From Chrysomallon squamiferum (Eukaryota > Mollusca > Gastropoda > Neomphalida > Peltospiridae), in assembly GCA_012295275.1 (NCBI GenBank), contig CM022669.1, positions 1,065,573 through 1,129,572 on the forward strand: DNA of 64,000 nucleotides. The letters run 5' to 3'. The notes beneath the pieces were generated by a model that worked only from the letters and a program-made list of their open reading frames with translations, was not told the DNA's origin and searched no databases. A program made the translations under genes and the position numbers. Within the stretch, counting starts at the first letter, position 1; each line of letters opens with the position of its first letter. Shown piece after piece: positions 43,490 through 61,407 of this stretch.

Positions 43490-46400
43490 ACACGTGTACA
43501 GTATAAACAGAGTGTACAGTATAAACAGTATGTACAGTATAAACAGTGTGTACAGTATAAAAATGTGTACAGTATAAACAGAGTGTACAGTGAAAACACG
43601 AGTACAGTATAAACAGTATGTACAGTATAAACAGTGTGTACAGTGAAAACACGTGTACAGTATAAACAGTATGTACAGTATAAACAGTGTGTACAGTGAA
43701 AACACGTGTACAGTATAAACAGTGTGTACAGTATAAACACGTGTACAGTATAAACAGAGTGTACAGTATAAACACGTGTACAGTATAAACAGTGTGTACA
43801 GTATAAACAGTGTGTACAGTATAAACAGTATGTACAGTATAAACAGTGTGTACAGTATAAACACGTGTACAGTATAAACAGAGTGTACAGTATAAACACG
43901 TGTACAGTATAAACAGTGTGTACAGTATAAACAGTGTGTACAGTATAAACAGTGTGTACAGTGAAAACACGTGTACAGTATAAACAGTGTGTACAGTATA
44001 AACAGTGTGTACAGTATAAACACGTGTACAGTATAAACAGTGTGTACAGTATAAACAGAGTGTACAGTGAAAACACGTGTACAGTATAAACAGTATGTAC
44101 AGTATAAACAGTATGTACAGTATAAACAGTGTGTACAGTATAAACACGTGTACAGTGAAAACACGTGTACAGTATAAACAGTGTGTACAGTAAACACGTG
44201 TACAGTATAAACAGTGTGTACAGTATAAACAGTATGTACAGTATAAACAGTATGTACAGTATAAACAGAGTGTACAGTGAAAACACGTGTACAGTATAAA
44301 CAGTGTGTACAGTATAAACACGTGTACAATATAAACACTGTGTACAGTATAAACAGTGTGTACAGTGAAAACACGTGTACAGTATAAACAGTGTGTACAG
44401 TATAAACAGAGTGTACAGTGAAAACACGTGTACAGTATAAACAGTGTGTACAGTATAAACAGTGTGTACAGTGAAAACACGTGTACATTATAAACAATGT
44501 GTACAGTGTAAACACGTGTACAGTGTAAACACGTGTACAGTGAAAACACGTGTACAGTATAAACAGTGTGTACAGTGAAAACTCGTGTACAGTATAAACA
44601 GTATGTACAGTATAAACAGTGTGTACAGTATAAACAGTGTGTACAGTATAAACACGTGTACAGTATAAACAGTGTGTACAGTATAAACAGTGTGTACAGT
44701 GAAAACACGTGTACAGTATAAACAGTATGTACAGTATAAACAGTGTGTACAGTATAAACACGTGTACAGTATAAACAGTGTGTACAGTATAAACAGTGTG
44801 TACAGTGAAAACACGTGTACAGTATAAACAGTATGTACAGTATAAACAGTGTGTACAGTATAAACACGTGTACAGTATAAACAGTGTGTACAGTATAAAC
44901 AGTGTGTACAGTGAAAACACGTGTACAGTATAAACAGTGTGTACAGTATAAACAGTGTGTACAGTGTAAACACGTGTACAGTGTAAACACGTGTACAGTG
45001 AAAACACGTGTACAGTATAAACAGTGTGTACAGTGAAAACACGTGTACAGTATAAACAGTGAGTACAGTGTAAACACGTGTACAGTATAAACAGTATGTA
45101 CAGTGAAAACACGTGTACAGTATAAACAGAGTGTACACACGTGTACAGTATAAACAGTATGTACAGTGAAAACACGTGTACAGTATAAACAGTGTGTACA
45201 GTGTAAACACGTGTACAGTATAAACAGTATGTACAGTATAAACAGTATGTACAGTGAAAACACGTGTACAGTATAAACAGAGTGTACAGTGAAAACACGT
45301 GTACAGTATAAACAGTGTGTACAGTGTAAACACGTGTACAGTATAAAAAGTATGTACAGTATAAACAGTATGTACAGTATAAACAGTGTGTTCAGTGAAA
45401 CCACGTGTACAGTATAAACAGTGTGTACAGTGAAAACACGTGTACAGTATAGTGTGTACGGTACAAACAGTGTGTACAGTATAAACAGTGTGTACAGTGA
45501 AAACACGTGTACAGTATAAACAGTGTGTACAGTATAAACAGAGTGTACAGTGAAAACACGTGTACAGTATAAACAGTGTGTACAGTATAAACACGTGTAC
45601 AGTATAAACAGTGTGTACAGTATAAACAGTGTGTACAGTGAAAACACGTGTACAGTATAAACAATGTGTACAGTGTAAACACGTGTACAGTATAAACAGA
45701 GTGTACAGTATAAACAGTGTGTACAGTGTAAACACGTGTACAGTGAAAACACGTGTACAGTATAAACAGTGTGTACAGTGAAAACTCGTGTACAGTATAA
45801 ACAGTATGTACAGTATAAACAGTGTGTACAGTGAAAACACGTGTACAGTATAAACAGTATGTACAGTATAAACAGTGTGTACAGTATAAACACGTGTACA
45901 GTATAAACAGTGTGTACAGTGTGTACAGTATAAACAGTGTGTACAGTATAAGCACGTGTACAGTATAAACAGTGTGTACAGTATAAACAGTGTGTACAGT
46001 ATAAACAGTGTGTACAGTGAAAACACGTGTACAGTATAAACAGTATGTACAGTATAAACAGTGTGTACAGTATAAACACGTGTACAGTATAAACAGTGTG
46101 TACAGTATAAAGAGTATGTACAGTGAAAACACGTGTACAGTATAAACAGAGTGTACAGTGTAAACACGTGTACAGTATAAACAGTATGTACAGTATAAAC
46201 AGTATGTACAGTGAAAACACGTGTACAGTATAAACAGTGTGTACAGTGTAAACACGTGTACAGTATAAACAGTATGTACAGTATAAACAGTATGTACAGT
46301 GAAAACACGTGTACAGTATAAACAGAGTGTACAGTGAAAACACGTGTACAGTATAAACAGTGTGTACAGTGTAAACACGTGTACAGTATAAAAAGTATGT

Positions 46401-46803
46401 ACAGTATAAACAGTATGTACAGTATAAACAGTGTGTTCAGTGAAAACACGTGTACAGTATAAACAGTGTGTACAGTGAAAACACGTGTACAGTGAAAACA
46501 CGTGTACAGTATAAACAGTTAGTACAGTATAAACAGTATGTACAGTATAAACAGTGTGTTCAGTGAAAACACGTGTACAGTATAAACAGTGTGTACAGTG
46601 AAAACACGTGTACAGTATAAAAAGTGTGTTCAGTGAAAACACGTGTACAGTATAAACAGTGTGTACAGTGTAAACACGTGTACGATACAGTGTGTACAGT
46701 GTAAACACGTGTACAGTATAAACAGTGTGTACAGTGTAAACACGTGTACAGTATAACAAGTGTGTTCAGTGAAAACACGTGTACAGTGTAAACACGTGTA
46801 TAA
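43490..46803. repeat. 3.3-kb satellite of mixed 17- and 18-bp units
   Basis: About 190 units of GTACAGTATAAACAGTGT (18 bp; AGTAT and AGAGT variants) and GTACAGTRWAAACACGT (17 bp) are intermingled. Each 17-bp unit creates the 8-bp palindrome ACACGTGT, which contains an E-box CACGTG. The bottom strand of the unit has no stop in any frame, giving overlapping frames up to 980 codons that I regard as artefacts. Confidence 0.95.
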
Positions 46804-48559
46804 ACGGACAAATAAAGGTACATAAACAAATCATTAGACGATGGGAAAGAAGGAGACAGACAGACATATTCTGACTGACACAGAGACGCAACTGAACTCA
46901 GTTATAAATGTTATGTGTGTAATACTCATTATGATTCATCTCACAGTTTTACATGAACTGTCAATACCAGCTTGCGTAAAACTTGTATTAAATTTGACAA
47001 CATTGTATATGTTAGAGACGCACATCTAAATATAATCTACACACACAGACACAGCAGTGCACAGTAACTGGTTAAAATTATGTCAACAGAACACTTTGAA
47101 ATCCCTGCGTTAAATTTCTATCGAATGTAGAGTTAGCCTAAATAAATTTGTGAAACATCATTCAGAGTTTTGCTTATATTTTATTCAAACAAATAACTCG
47201 GGGCAAAATCAAATATTTCTGTTTAGGTCTGTCGTTTTGTTTTTGGTTATTTCGGTCTTGTGGTGTTTGTTGGGCGAGCTCGTGCACGATTAAGCCTGTG
47301 GGAGTCTGCAGCTTGTTATAACGGGTCCTGCATTTCAGAAAAAACAACATACACTGTCGTTAACTAATTTGTTTGTTTGTGATGAATGGAATAAATTTAA
47401 AAAAATAAAAATCTATTAATAAATAAATAATAAATAAATAAATAAATAAATAAATAATCATTACGAATAAACACTAATCCAGGGAGAATTATTTTATTGA
47501 AGTGAATACTGTTACATAGGTATGTTTTTTGAACGAGTCGAAATATAGTTTAAAGGTGAACTGTTTTGTGTTTTCTTTTCTGAGCAATACACACAATTAC
47601 CACGCATTGTTTAGAGGGTTTTAAACTTTGTGACACCTGTTGCTTCAAGGCGCACGTTATAATAACTAACTTAAAAAAATATGAGACAAATGATTCAAAC
47701 GAGATATCTGAGAAGTTTTAACAGGCTCAAAATAATGTTATGAGAAATGATGATTAATCGCGATGTGCCTATTTCACCAGTCAACTTGTGAGTATTTAGT
47801 GCGGTGTCCTCAGCAGTTGTTACTTTTCTTACTGGGTTAATCCGGCTCTGGGGCCATCCGCACTTGGATCTGCTTCAGTGAACAAACTCGAACGTTCTAG
47901 GTTGCTTACCTGTGCAAGTTATATTTGTTTACATTTCCACATCGTTCTACATCGATCTGAACCCGCTTTGTTACATATCTGCTTTTTCGTGTTGATAATA
48001 GCCTACATTTCATACTTTATGCTTAAACGGTTCAATTTTAGCAATTTAAAACACCTTTGTGTAATGGATAATTCGAAAAAATAAAAAAAAAAAAAAAAAA
48101 GAAAGAAAGAAAGGGAAGACATTATTGAAAATAAGATAATTAAAAAATAAAAACTAAGGTACATTATAAAGCAAGGCTGTGATTTGAATATTAAATAACT
48201 TTACCTTTATTTTTAGCTGTCCAGAAACTGCATATTCTGCACACACGTTTAACAGATGAAAACATTTAGTATCCGTATTTCTGCTTACGCACGCAATTTT
48301 TATTGAGATGATTTGATACTTGACTGTACATGAATAAGATCTTCATGTAAATTCATAGATTCAGTTGTTTCTGCATGAGTGAAAGTTAGATTTAAATGCA
48401 CATTAAAGCCTCGTGACAAAACGATCAGATAAAAAGTTTGCTTGCACTGATACAACATGCTGGTTACTGTGTACATTTTTTATGATTGGGATTATTCTTC
48501 AATAAACTTAGCTATAGCTGGAGGAAAGTAGGTTGAGATACTGAATGAGATATTAGCTA

Positions 48560-48560
<1 letters not shown>
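46804..48560. other. No gene seen
   Basis: Mostly unique AT-rich DNA with (AAAT)n at 47425-47455, an A-run at 48082-48100 and GAAA repeats to about 48113. CpG-bearing patches near 47270-47330 and 47800-47890 have no recognisable coding content. Confidence 0.5.

Positions 48561-48618
<58 letters not shown>
48561..48618. repeat. (CA)n microsatellite
   Basis: About 29 uninterrupted CA units. Confidence 0.97.
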
Positions 48619-48622
<4 letters not shown>

Positions 48623-50065
48623 CGTATATAAAAATATTAAAAATACATACATACATGAATGCAAGCACCCATCTGCATGATGCCTACAAAACTATCCTGT
48701 CTACTACAATGTTTATCCTCGATAAGTAGTACAGTCTGTCCTGTTAGAAAGGTGCACGTACTCCATTCACTATGTCAATATATACACGCTGAATAAACTG
48801 TACTGACTACGTCACACCTATTGTTTTTTCAACGTCATACTTATTGTTTTGGTAACGTCATACCTACTGTTTTCACTGTGTCTCTCGCTTGATCAAAACA
48901 ACGTACTTACCACACGACTGGAGTTAATACGGCGAGTTCAGTAAGATGTTTCACATTCAATCAATTGCATGCAGCAGATGTTTAGTTTGTCCACATCACT
49001 GTTAGTAAATACTCCACGTGTAGTACACAATCAGGTATTCATACATAGATGCATAGATCAGGGGCGGGTCCAAGAATTTAAGAAGAGAGGGACTCTCACT
49101 TTCTATTAATTATTTCTTTTAATGAAGTTAATCTTATGGCAATCGGGATACATGTATCTTTAGTCATTTTAAGTCTTCAGGTTTTATTTTTCGTATTAGT
49201 ATTGTAGGAACATATAAACACTGCGGAGGTTTCAGTAGAGAACCAAATTACTTCTAATGCGAAGCAGTGAAGTGAGACTCCCCTCGCTCAGAGTTGATCT
49301 AAGTGAAGTTGTATGTCTCCTCACTGTTAGGGCAATGATACATATAAGAGTACGACCAAATCTGGTCTTTGCTGCTCAGGTTTAGCGCCAGTAACAGCGA
49401 AACGGCCGCAGTTCGGTGTGAAGGGTCTTAAACTGAAGAAATCATCTCTACAAGCCATGAACATCCTCTTTCATCTATATTTACTATTACTGCTGGGGTG
49501 AGGCTGAACAAAGCCGACATTAAGCTTGGGGAAGTATTCCACGGAACGTACTGTCGGGTGCATGGCACTGCTGCAGCTATCCTAGTAAAGAGACCTGGGA
49601 CGCCCGAGCCTGGATCGTTTGCGCCATGTGCTTGAAGAGTTTATCAATGAGCAGAAATAGATTTACTGAATCAATCCATACCCGGTCAACGACGCAGACA
49701 ACAGCATTTAAAACACTCAACTGAAGAGAATGTATCGCCACGGGACGTTTTCGAATTTTTCATATAAGACTCTGTTAGTGTCCATAGAAAAAACGATTGT
49801 TTAAATAATTAAGTACACAACATCTCATGATAATATTGTACAACGATATAAAACATTCATGTAGGAAAAAACAAACGACAAAAATAACACTAATAATGAT
49901 GACGACGACGACGACGACGACAACAACAACAACAATAATAATAAAACAGCACTCTAAAAAGACGATCATCTTTCTGTTGTTTATGTAAGATAAATAAATT
50001 TGTTAATTAATATTAATATGATTTTCATTCCGTAATGATGTATTGCAACAGAATTCATTAGTCTG

Positions 50066-50115
<50 letters not shown>

Positions 50116-50770
50116 TAAAAATAATAATAGTTACAAAAGTTATAATAAAATACAATTTGATAAATAAATAAATAATGGAAAAACACAGACAAAACCCAAA
50201 GTGTATAACGTTTTCTGATAATCGGTTAGAACTCTTAACGACAAAAAAAAAAAAAAAAAAAAAAAAAATAAAATCACACCAACACCAATAATAATTAAAA
50301 AAAATAAAGTGTTTCTTTCACTTTCTTAATCTTTTTACATAATAATTTGGTGTTTTCAACTTTAAATAGGAAACTAAAATGTATGGTGAGAGACACATAT
50401 AAAGGCTACCTTATCACAACAATTTGCATTATGTTTTAACAAACTTTATCATGAAGACTGTTCGACCTTTCTGCATGTGTTTCGTGTTGTTGTTTAAAAT
50501 CATTACATGAGACATTTTACTGATTGGTTTTAATGCTGTTACATAATTTTCAATAAAATCTCTAAACGTAATGTTATCGATACAATAAATTAACTCACAA
50601 GCTCACATAAAGAAATTAAGCGTTTGTACTGAATTCATAATTATTTAGTTTTTCTAGGGGAAAAAAATAAGAATATAAAAACAAGAATAAGAAAAAAAAA
50701 AAAAAAAGGAAAACAAAATTCAACAACCTACTTCCATGTAGCACTATAAATCATCATTAGATGTTTACAA
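48619..50770. other. Spacer with possible old transposon end and microsatellites
   Basis: At 49058 CAGGGGCGGGTCCAAGAATT resembles the TIR style of hAT-like elements, and the next 600 bp are GC-richer than the surroundings, but no partner end or transposase was found. A minus-strand donor-like site (GTGTG|GTAAGT) lies near 48912. A graded (GAC)n-(AAC)n-(AAT)n tract is at 49898-49943 and (AAT)n is at about 50066-50115. Confidence 0.4.
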
Positions 50771-50773
50771 TTA

Positions 50774-50823
50774 ATTTGCATATCTTATGACGTCAACCAA
50801 TTTTACAAAATGGCTGCGGAAGT
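50774..50823. promoter_or_regulatory. Compact promoter-like cluster without an assigned gene
   Basis: Within 50 bp lie an octamer ATTTGCAT (50774-50781), a full CRE palindrome TGACGTCA (50788-50795), CCAAT (50797-50801), an AAAATGGC YY1-like site (50807-50814) and an overlapping ETS-like CGGAAG (about 50817-50822). No coding exon follows within several kb on either strand. Confidence 0.4.
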
Positions 50824-50954
50824 AAAATACCGTATTTAAAAAATAATAATTATAATAAAAAATATGAACAAAAAAAGACCAATTGACGACAAATAATATT
50901 TTACTGGATATTGTTGGAAGTTATTTATAGAAGTATATTTTATTTTTATTTATT

Positions 50955-51005
<51 letters not shown>

Positions 51006-51679
51006 GATTCTATGCTAAAGGCAAAAGATGGATCTTAGGCCCTAAGTTAGAGGGGTAAAAAAGAAAACTAGAACTGTTCGCTACTGTTCACTACAATATT
51101 CAAAGCAGTAGCAAAATTTAGTACAGTAATGAAAATGTAATATAATATAACACATATGTATGTGGTTATTACATCTGTAAAGCAACGCATGCAGAATTAA
51201 TATACACAAAAATAGGCGCGCGTGAACACCGACATGCATCCTAACATTCAGGAACACACACACACATATACACACAGGTGGAGACAAGCAAAATGTACAA
51301 AGAAAATGACAAAGACGAGAAGTAAAATACATACAGCGTGCTGGATGTTCAGTTTACAGACAACAGATGTTTAGTTAAATGTGACAGGCTTACATAAACT
51401 TCTCTTTTTTATTTATTGTTTTTTAAAATTTATGTATTCATATATTCGTGTGTGTGTGTGTGTGTGTGTCTACATACATACATATATATATACAAATATA
51501 CAAACATATGTAATATATATGGACAAATACACACAGACACACACGCACACACAAACACATACAAACACACATGCAAGTCAGTGGTCCATAATCCATAGTC
51601 AGCAACACACATACCAAAAATTGTAAATATATCATAAATATAGTCACTCAATATTATAATCATGAATCATAACAGCAAA
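50824..51679. other. Spacer with simple repeats
   Basis: (ATT)n at 50961-51004, (GT)n at about 51449-51469, and CA/CATA-rich sequence at 51472-51570. Frames here are low-complexity. Confidence 0.6.
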
Positions 51680-52424
51680 CTGATTTTACATATGATAAGT
51701 TTACTGTGTTTTAATAAGGTTATACCTGTGTACAATCATTGTCTTAATAAGTGTATGTGTTTACAATCCCTGTCTTAATATGTTTACATGTGTTTATTAC
51801 AATTATTTATCTTAAGTTTACAGATGTTAACAATCACTGTCTTAGTATGTTTACAGATGTTTACAGTCACTGTCTTAATACATTTACAGATTATTGCAGT
51901 CACTGTCTTAATAAGTTTACAGATTATTACAGTCACTGTCTTAATAAGTTTACATGTTTACAATTGTCTTAGTAAGTTTACATGTTTACAATCATTGTCT
52001 CTGTATTAATAGATGTTTTCAGTCACTGCCAGTAAGTTTAAAATGTTTTCAGTCTCTTTGTTGTATCTCAGTACACTCGTGTTTCACTTAATGAATGGAA
52101 CTACATGTATCTCACTTTTTATGCTGAGCTTGTTGTACAAATTCAGGTTATCTGATAAACATTTGTGAACAATTCTCATTTAAAACTCAGTTTGACATTG
52201 CGATAAAGACAACAGGTTTAGAAATCGGCAAAAAAAAAAAAAAAAATTATATATTTGCTTTCTGAATTTGCACCAACTTTTTATTCTCCTTTTTATTCAC
52301 ATGTAAACATATTAAGACAGTGATTGAAAGCACATAAACTTATTAAGACAATAATTGTAAACAGCTTTAAACTTATTAAAACACAGATTATAAACATATG
52401 TAAACTTATCATATGTAAAATCAG
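51680..52424. repeat. Minisatellite with inverted outer arms (foldback-like)
   Basis: From 51715 to about 52060, roughly a dozen units of about 30 bp (TTTACAATCACTGTCTTAAT, AAGTTTACA...). The left edge 51680-51797 (CTGATTTTACATATGATAAG; TGTGTTTTAATAAG; GTCTTAATATGTTTACATGT) recurs inverted at 52293-52424 (ACATGTAAACATATTAAGAC; CTTATTAAAACACA; CTTATCATATGTAAAATCAG). The transcript of either strand could form a long hairpin. Confidence 0.82.
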
Positions 52425-54188
52425 GAGCATCAGTCAGGTAACATGTCTGTCAACTAATTAATTATTTGCTAACAGGTTCTCTGTAGACACAAAGACTAAT
52501 TCAGTTTAACAAATACTTCATTAGTAACAATGAATTTTCAGTGGAACAAATAGTAAACAATTCACAACACAGTTATTCAAGGTCAGCTAGCCGTCAGTTT
52601 AAAGCTTTTATTTGATTTCTGTATCATGGTGACAGTTTATCATTTTATATCATGTTTGTTTAATTTTTTCATCTGTAAAAGAAATTACAGCCATGCAAAC
52701 ATCACTGTAAAGTGTAATTTAAATTACCTAAAGGTTTACATTAATGTGTCATGACTGAGAACTAATTCATTTTACTATTGCTACGAGGAAAAGTGTCTGT
52801 CATTTAACACATTTTGTTATATAATATTTTATCTGTGTAATTATTTCTTTCTGTATAGTATTTGCTTGCCATGAAAGGTAAAAAAGTATAAAAAAAATTA
52901 ACCTCAAAAATAAAAAAAACATTAACATAATAATGATAAAAAATATAAATAAGTAGAAAGAAAAAAATAGTAATTAATGAAAATAAAAATAAAATAAAAA
53001 ATAAATAAAAATTAAAAAAAAATAATAAAAGAAAATAATAAATAAATTTTTTATTTAAAAATAAAATAAATAAAAATAATAATAGAAATTAAATAAAAAA
53101 TAAAATATGTAAGTTATATTTTTTTATGTAATGGATACCATTGACTTGACCTCTGCTATAATTGTATGCAGTTTTTATTTTTCTAACACAATGTAACGTG
53201 TAGGTAACATCAAATTTTTATTTTGTGCTTGTCTCTGCTGGAGCAGTTAGTACTAATCTCTGTTTAAAAGAATTCTTAGTTGTGGATGTAAATAAAATTA
53301 TAGGTCAACTGGTACTATAGAAATATTATTTACCTGAAATTTGTTATTTTAAATTTGAATGTCACATTAAAAATACGATCAGTTACACATTCAAATTATT
53401 CAATTTAAAATTTTTGATTATACGATAATGTACATTTCTTATTTGCTTGAATTGTTTTAGATTAATATAAAAATAAAACAAATGTTTGTTTTTTTATATG
53501 ATTTGATTGTTTTATATTGTTTAACTATTTTAATGAAAAGTAAACATTAAAAATGTGTGGTTGTGAAAGTAAATTACACAGTTATTTTGCAAGCTAAATT
53601 ATGAACCAGATAACTGCAGAACTTGTTATCACTCTCTGTCAATGACTGCAGTTGTTGACCTATTTGGGGCACTTGTATTTTTCTGAAATGGCCACACAGT
53701 TTTGACAGTTTGGAGCGAGAACTGGAAAATGGCAAACTTTTCTAACAACAATTATGTTTCTTCTTCATTATCAGATTTACACGAGTTAGCAAAGTCCAGT
53801 GTAAAACAGAGTTTGTGTGTGATGTGAGCACAAACAAGCAGATATCAGTTTTACAGACGGGAAGAATCCCTGAGCTTACAATAAAACTTCAGCTGTTCAA
53901 CATAGAAAATAATGAGAATTGATTGATGACATCTGAACATCAATAGTGAACATATGTTCATTTTATAAAAACACTCACAAAATGGGATTTTTTTATTATT
54001 ATTTTAAATCAATCAATAAATAAAAAATTAAAAAAAAAAATTGCTGCATTCAGGTCAAAGCTAACAATAGACTAATAAAAACAGTGACAATAAAAAAGCA
54101 AGTAAAGAAAGTTTTACTGTGTATGAAATGTGTGTCAATGTTTGTATGTAGGTGTGTTTGTGTATGTAATTATGCATGTATGTAGAAA

Positions 54189-54231
<43 letters not shown>

Positions 54232-55990
54232 TGTTTTACAACATCACAGTTAATGCAACAAAGTGATAACCTACCTTTATGCATTTATGATTTTTAAACT
54301 GTTTATTAATTAAAAAAAGAACAAATAGTTTTACTGGTGCTTTTTAAATTAAGTTCAAAGTAATATTTAACAGGTAAGTGAGAAAATGGAAGTATTTAAA
54401 TATTTTCATAATATAAAAAAAGAAAAGAAAATCATACTGATAATTTAATAATAATTGTCCTCAATGATTTATTGTGCATTTATTTATTTACTATATATAA
54501 CTCACAGTTACATATTTATTTTTACTATTTCATACAAAATTATCATTCATACTGACCGATGAAGAATAAAGTAACAAATAAACATATTATACTAATATAT
54601 AACAGCTGTTACCTCAGCCAAACATAACCTTCTTTTTTATAATTATATTAATGTTTGTTTTGTATTAAGGGGACCTATTAGACAAAATGACAAAATTTGA
54701 ATAAACCAAATAGTTTTTTTAGTTTTTAACACTACCATTTAGAAAATATATATAAAAATGTTGTTTTTTTTCAGGTAGTTTTTTGCAAAAGGAAGTACAT
54801 ATACACAGATAACACAGTAATAATGCATAACATCAACCCTACAGATGTAATAAGTGGAAATATGGTTTATAAAATGTACGACATATCATATTTTGTACTA
54901 TCCTAACATTTTTGGCAAGATGCTGAATGAAAACTATTTGTGCTAGATTTCAAATTTGGAATATATATATATAAACAAAATAACAGAAAGTAAATCCTGG
55001 AATTTTAAAAAACAATTTTATATAATGTTTATATAAATTTTCTCTTGTTTCAAAATAAGAATGAAAAACATATATATATATATATTTTTTATTACTATAT
55101 ATTTTGAAGTATGTAAATAGAGATCAATTTCTTTCTGTTATTTTGTAGAAAGATACGTCTGATGAACACAAATGGTTTGGATATATATATATATAAAAAT
55201 TTGGGTTAGAGATGTTAATAAACTGGGATACTAAAACATTAAAAAATCCAAACATAAAAGGAACTATATGTCATAAAAATAAACTAGTATTAGTTTTTTG
55301 ATGTAACAAAGGGGGTTATTTTCACCCATTTTTAATTTTGTAACATAATAAATAAGGATTTTTTATTTTTTCCACATGACTCCTTAACACAAACAGACAC
55401 ATGCACACAAAGATGTATTTGATTAATATGACTGATATGACATATTCATGAGCAATCAAATCAGGATTTATCCACCTTTAAACTGTTAATGTTAATAATA
55501 TAATATAGCCTACTTTTGTTGTTTAGGTATTATAAAAATTTGTATTTTTTTTTCTTACTTTAAATAGAATAAATAAATAAATAATTACTAAATCACATCT
55601 TATCTGAAACTGCTATATAAATATTTTATTTATTTATTTCCACCTTTGTTTTTACTAAAACGTTACTGAAAATGAAATGAGCATAGTTCAGGAATGTATT
55701 TCTAAAAATAATAAAGTACTGTGTCCAAACGTATTGTTAAATATATTAGATAAATTATAATAATATTAAAACATTTTAAAAATAACTTGCTTTTATTTTG
55801 TATGTCAATTTCAAATTAATCTTACTAAAACACTTTTTTTAACAGTTCGAAATTACTAAGTTCGTGCGAATAACAAATTGACATGTTCACTGTAATAATA
55901 TTTCTTTATTATTTCTATTAATAATCCTTTGTTTGTCCAGCATTGTGTTGTTTTTATGTCAATTCACAGATGCATGTAAATACCAGATAT
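52425..55990. other. Long gene-free stretch
   Basis: AT-rich with an A/T-only low-complexity block at about 52880-53110, a (TG)n run at 54189-54228, and several short (TA)n runs. A short stretch at 53630-53900 is less AT-biased but has no supported exon. Confidence 0.55.
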
Positions 55991-56087
55991 TATGGGGGTT
56001 TTGTGCTTTGAAACTCTGGTTGTAGAGCAACCTCCAGATATAAACTCGAACATATTGACTACACCGGAAAGTGAAAAAGCAAGATTT

Positions 56088-56101
56088 AAGGGAAATAACT
56101 C
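56088..56101 (+). repeat. AAGGGAAATAACTC motif, first copy
   Basis: This 14-mer upstream of the CDK7 start recurs exactly at 61483-61496 downstream of its stop. I recall very similar AAGGGAGATAACTC strings as frequent in mollusc genomes; its function is unknown. Confidence 0.5.
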
Positions 56102-56245
56102 TTACCGAAAAATGTTCTTACTTTCTTTTCAAAAAGATAAAATAATCATCATTTCCGTTTATATTATTATTATTATTTTTTTTTAGCTTGGCGAGAAACA
56201 TGGATAGTTTATTTTTCTTTTAAATTAATTTTTAAATTTGCTAAG

Positions 56246-61407
<5,162 letters not shown>

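Noticed and set aside
43394-46759. Overlapping minus-strand frames of up to 980 codons (Tyr/Thr/His/Cys/Val-rich)
   Set aside because: They come from a tandem repeat whose unit lacks stops on that strand in all frames; several frames are open at once and unit lengths of 17 and 18 bp shift frame constantly.
43490-46803. Possible CRISPR-like array
   Set aside because: Units are contiguous with no unique spacers, in a eukaryotic context.
48880-48960. Minus-strand donor-like site as first exon of the Cosmc-like gene
   Set aside because: A good GTG|GTAAGT match, but joining it would need an intron of about 6 kb across the satellite and there is no supporting evidence.
49058-49660. hAT-like transposon
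   Set aside because: Only one end-like sequence; no partner inverted repeat, target duplication or transposase motif found.
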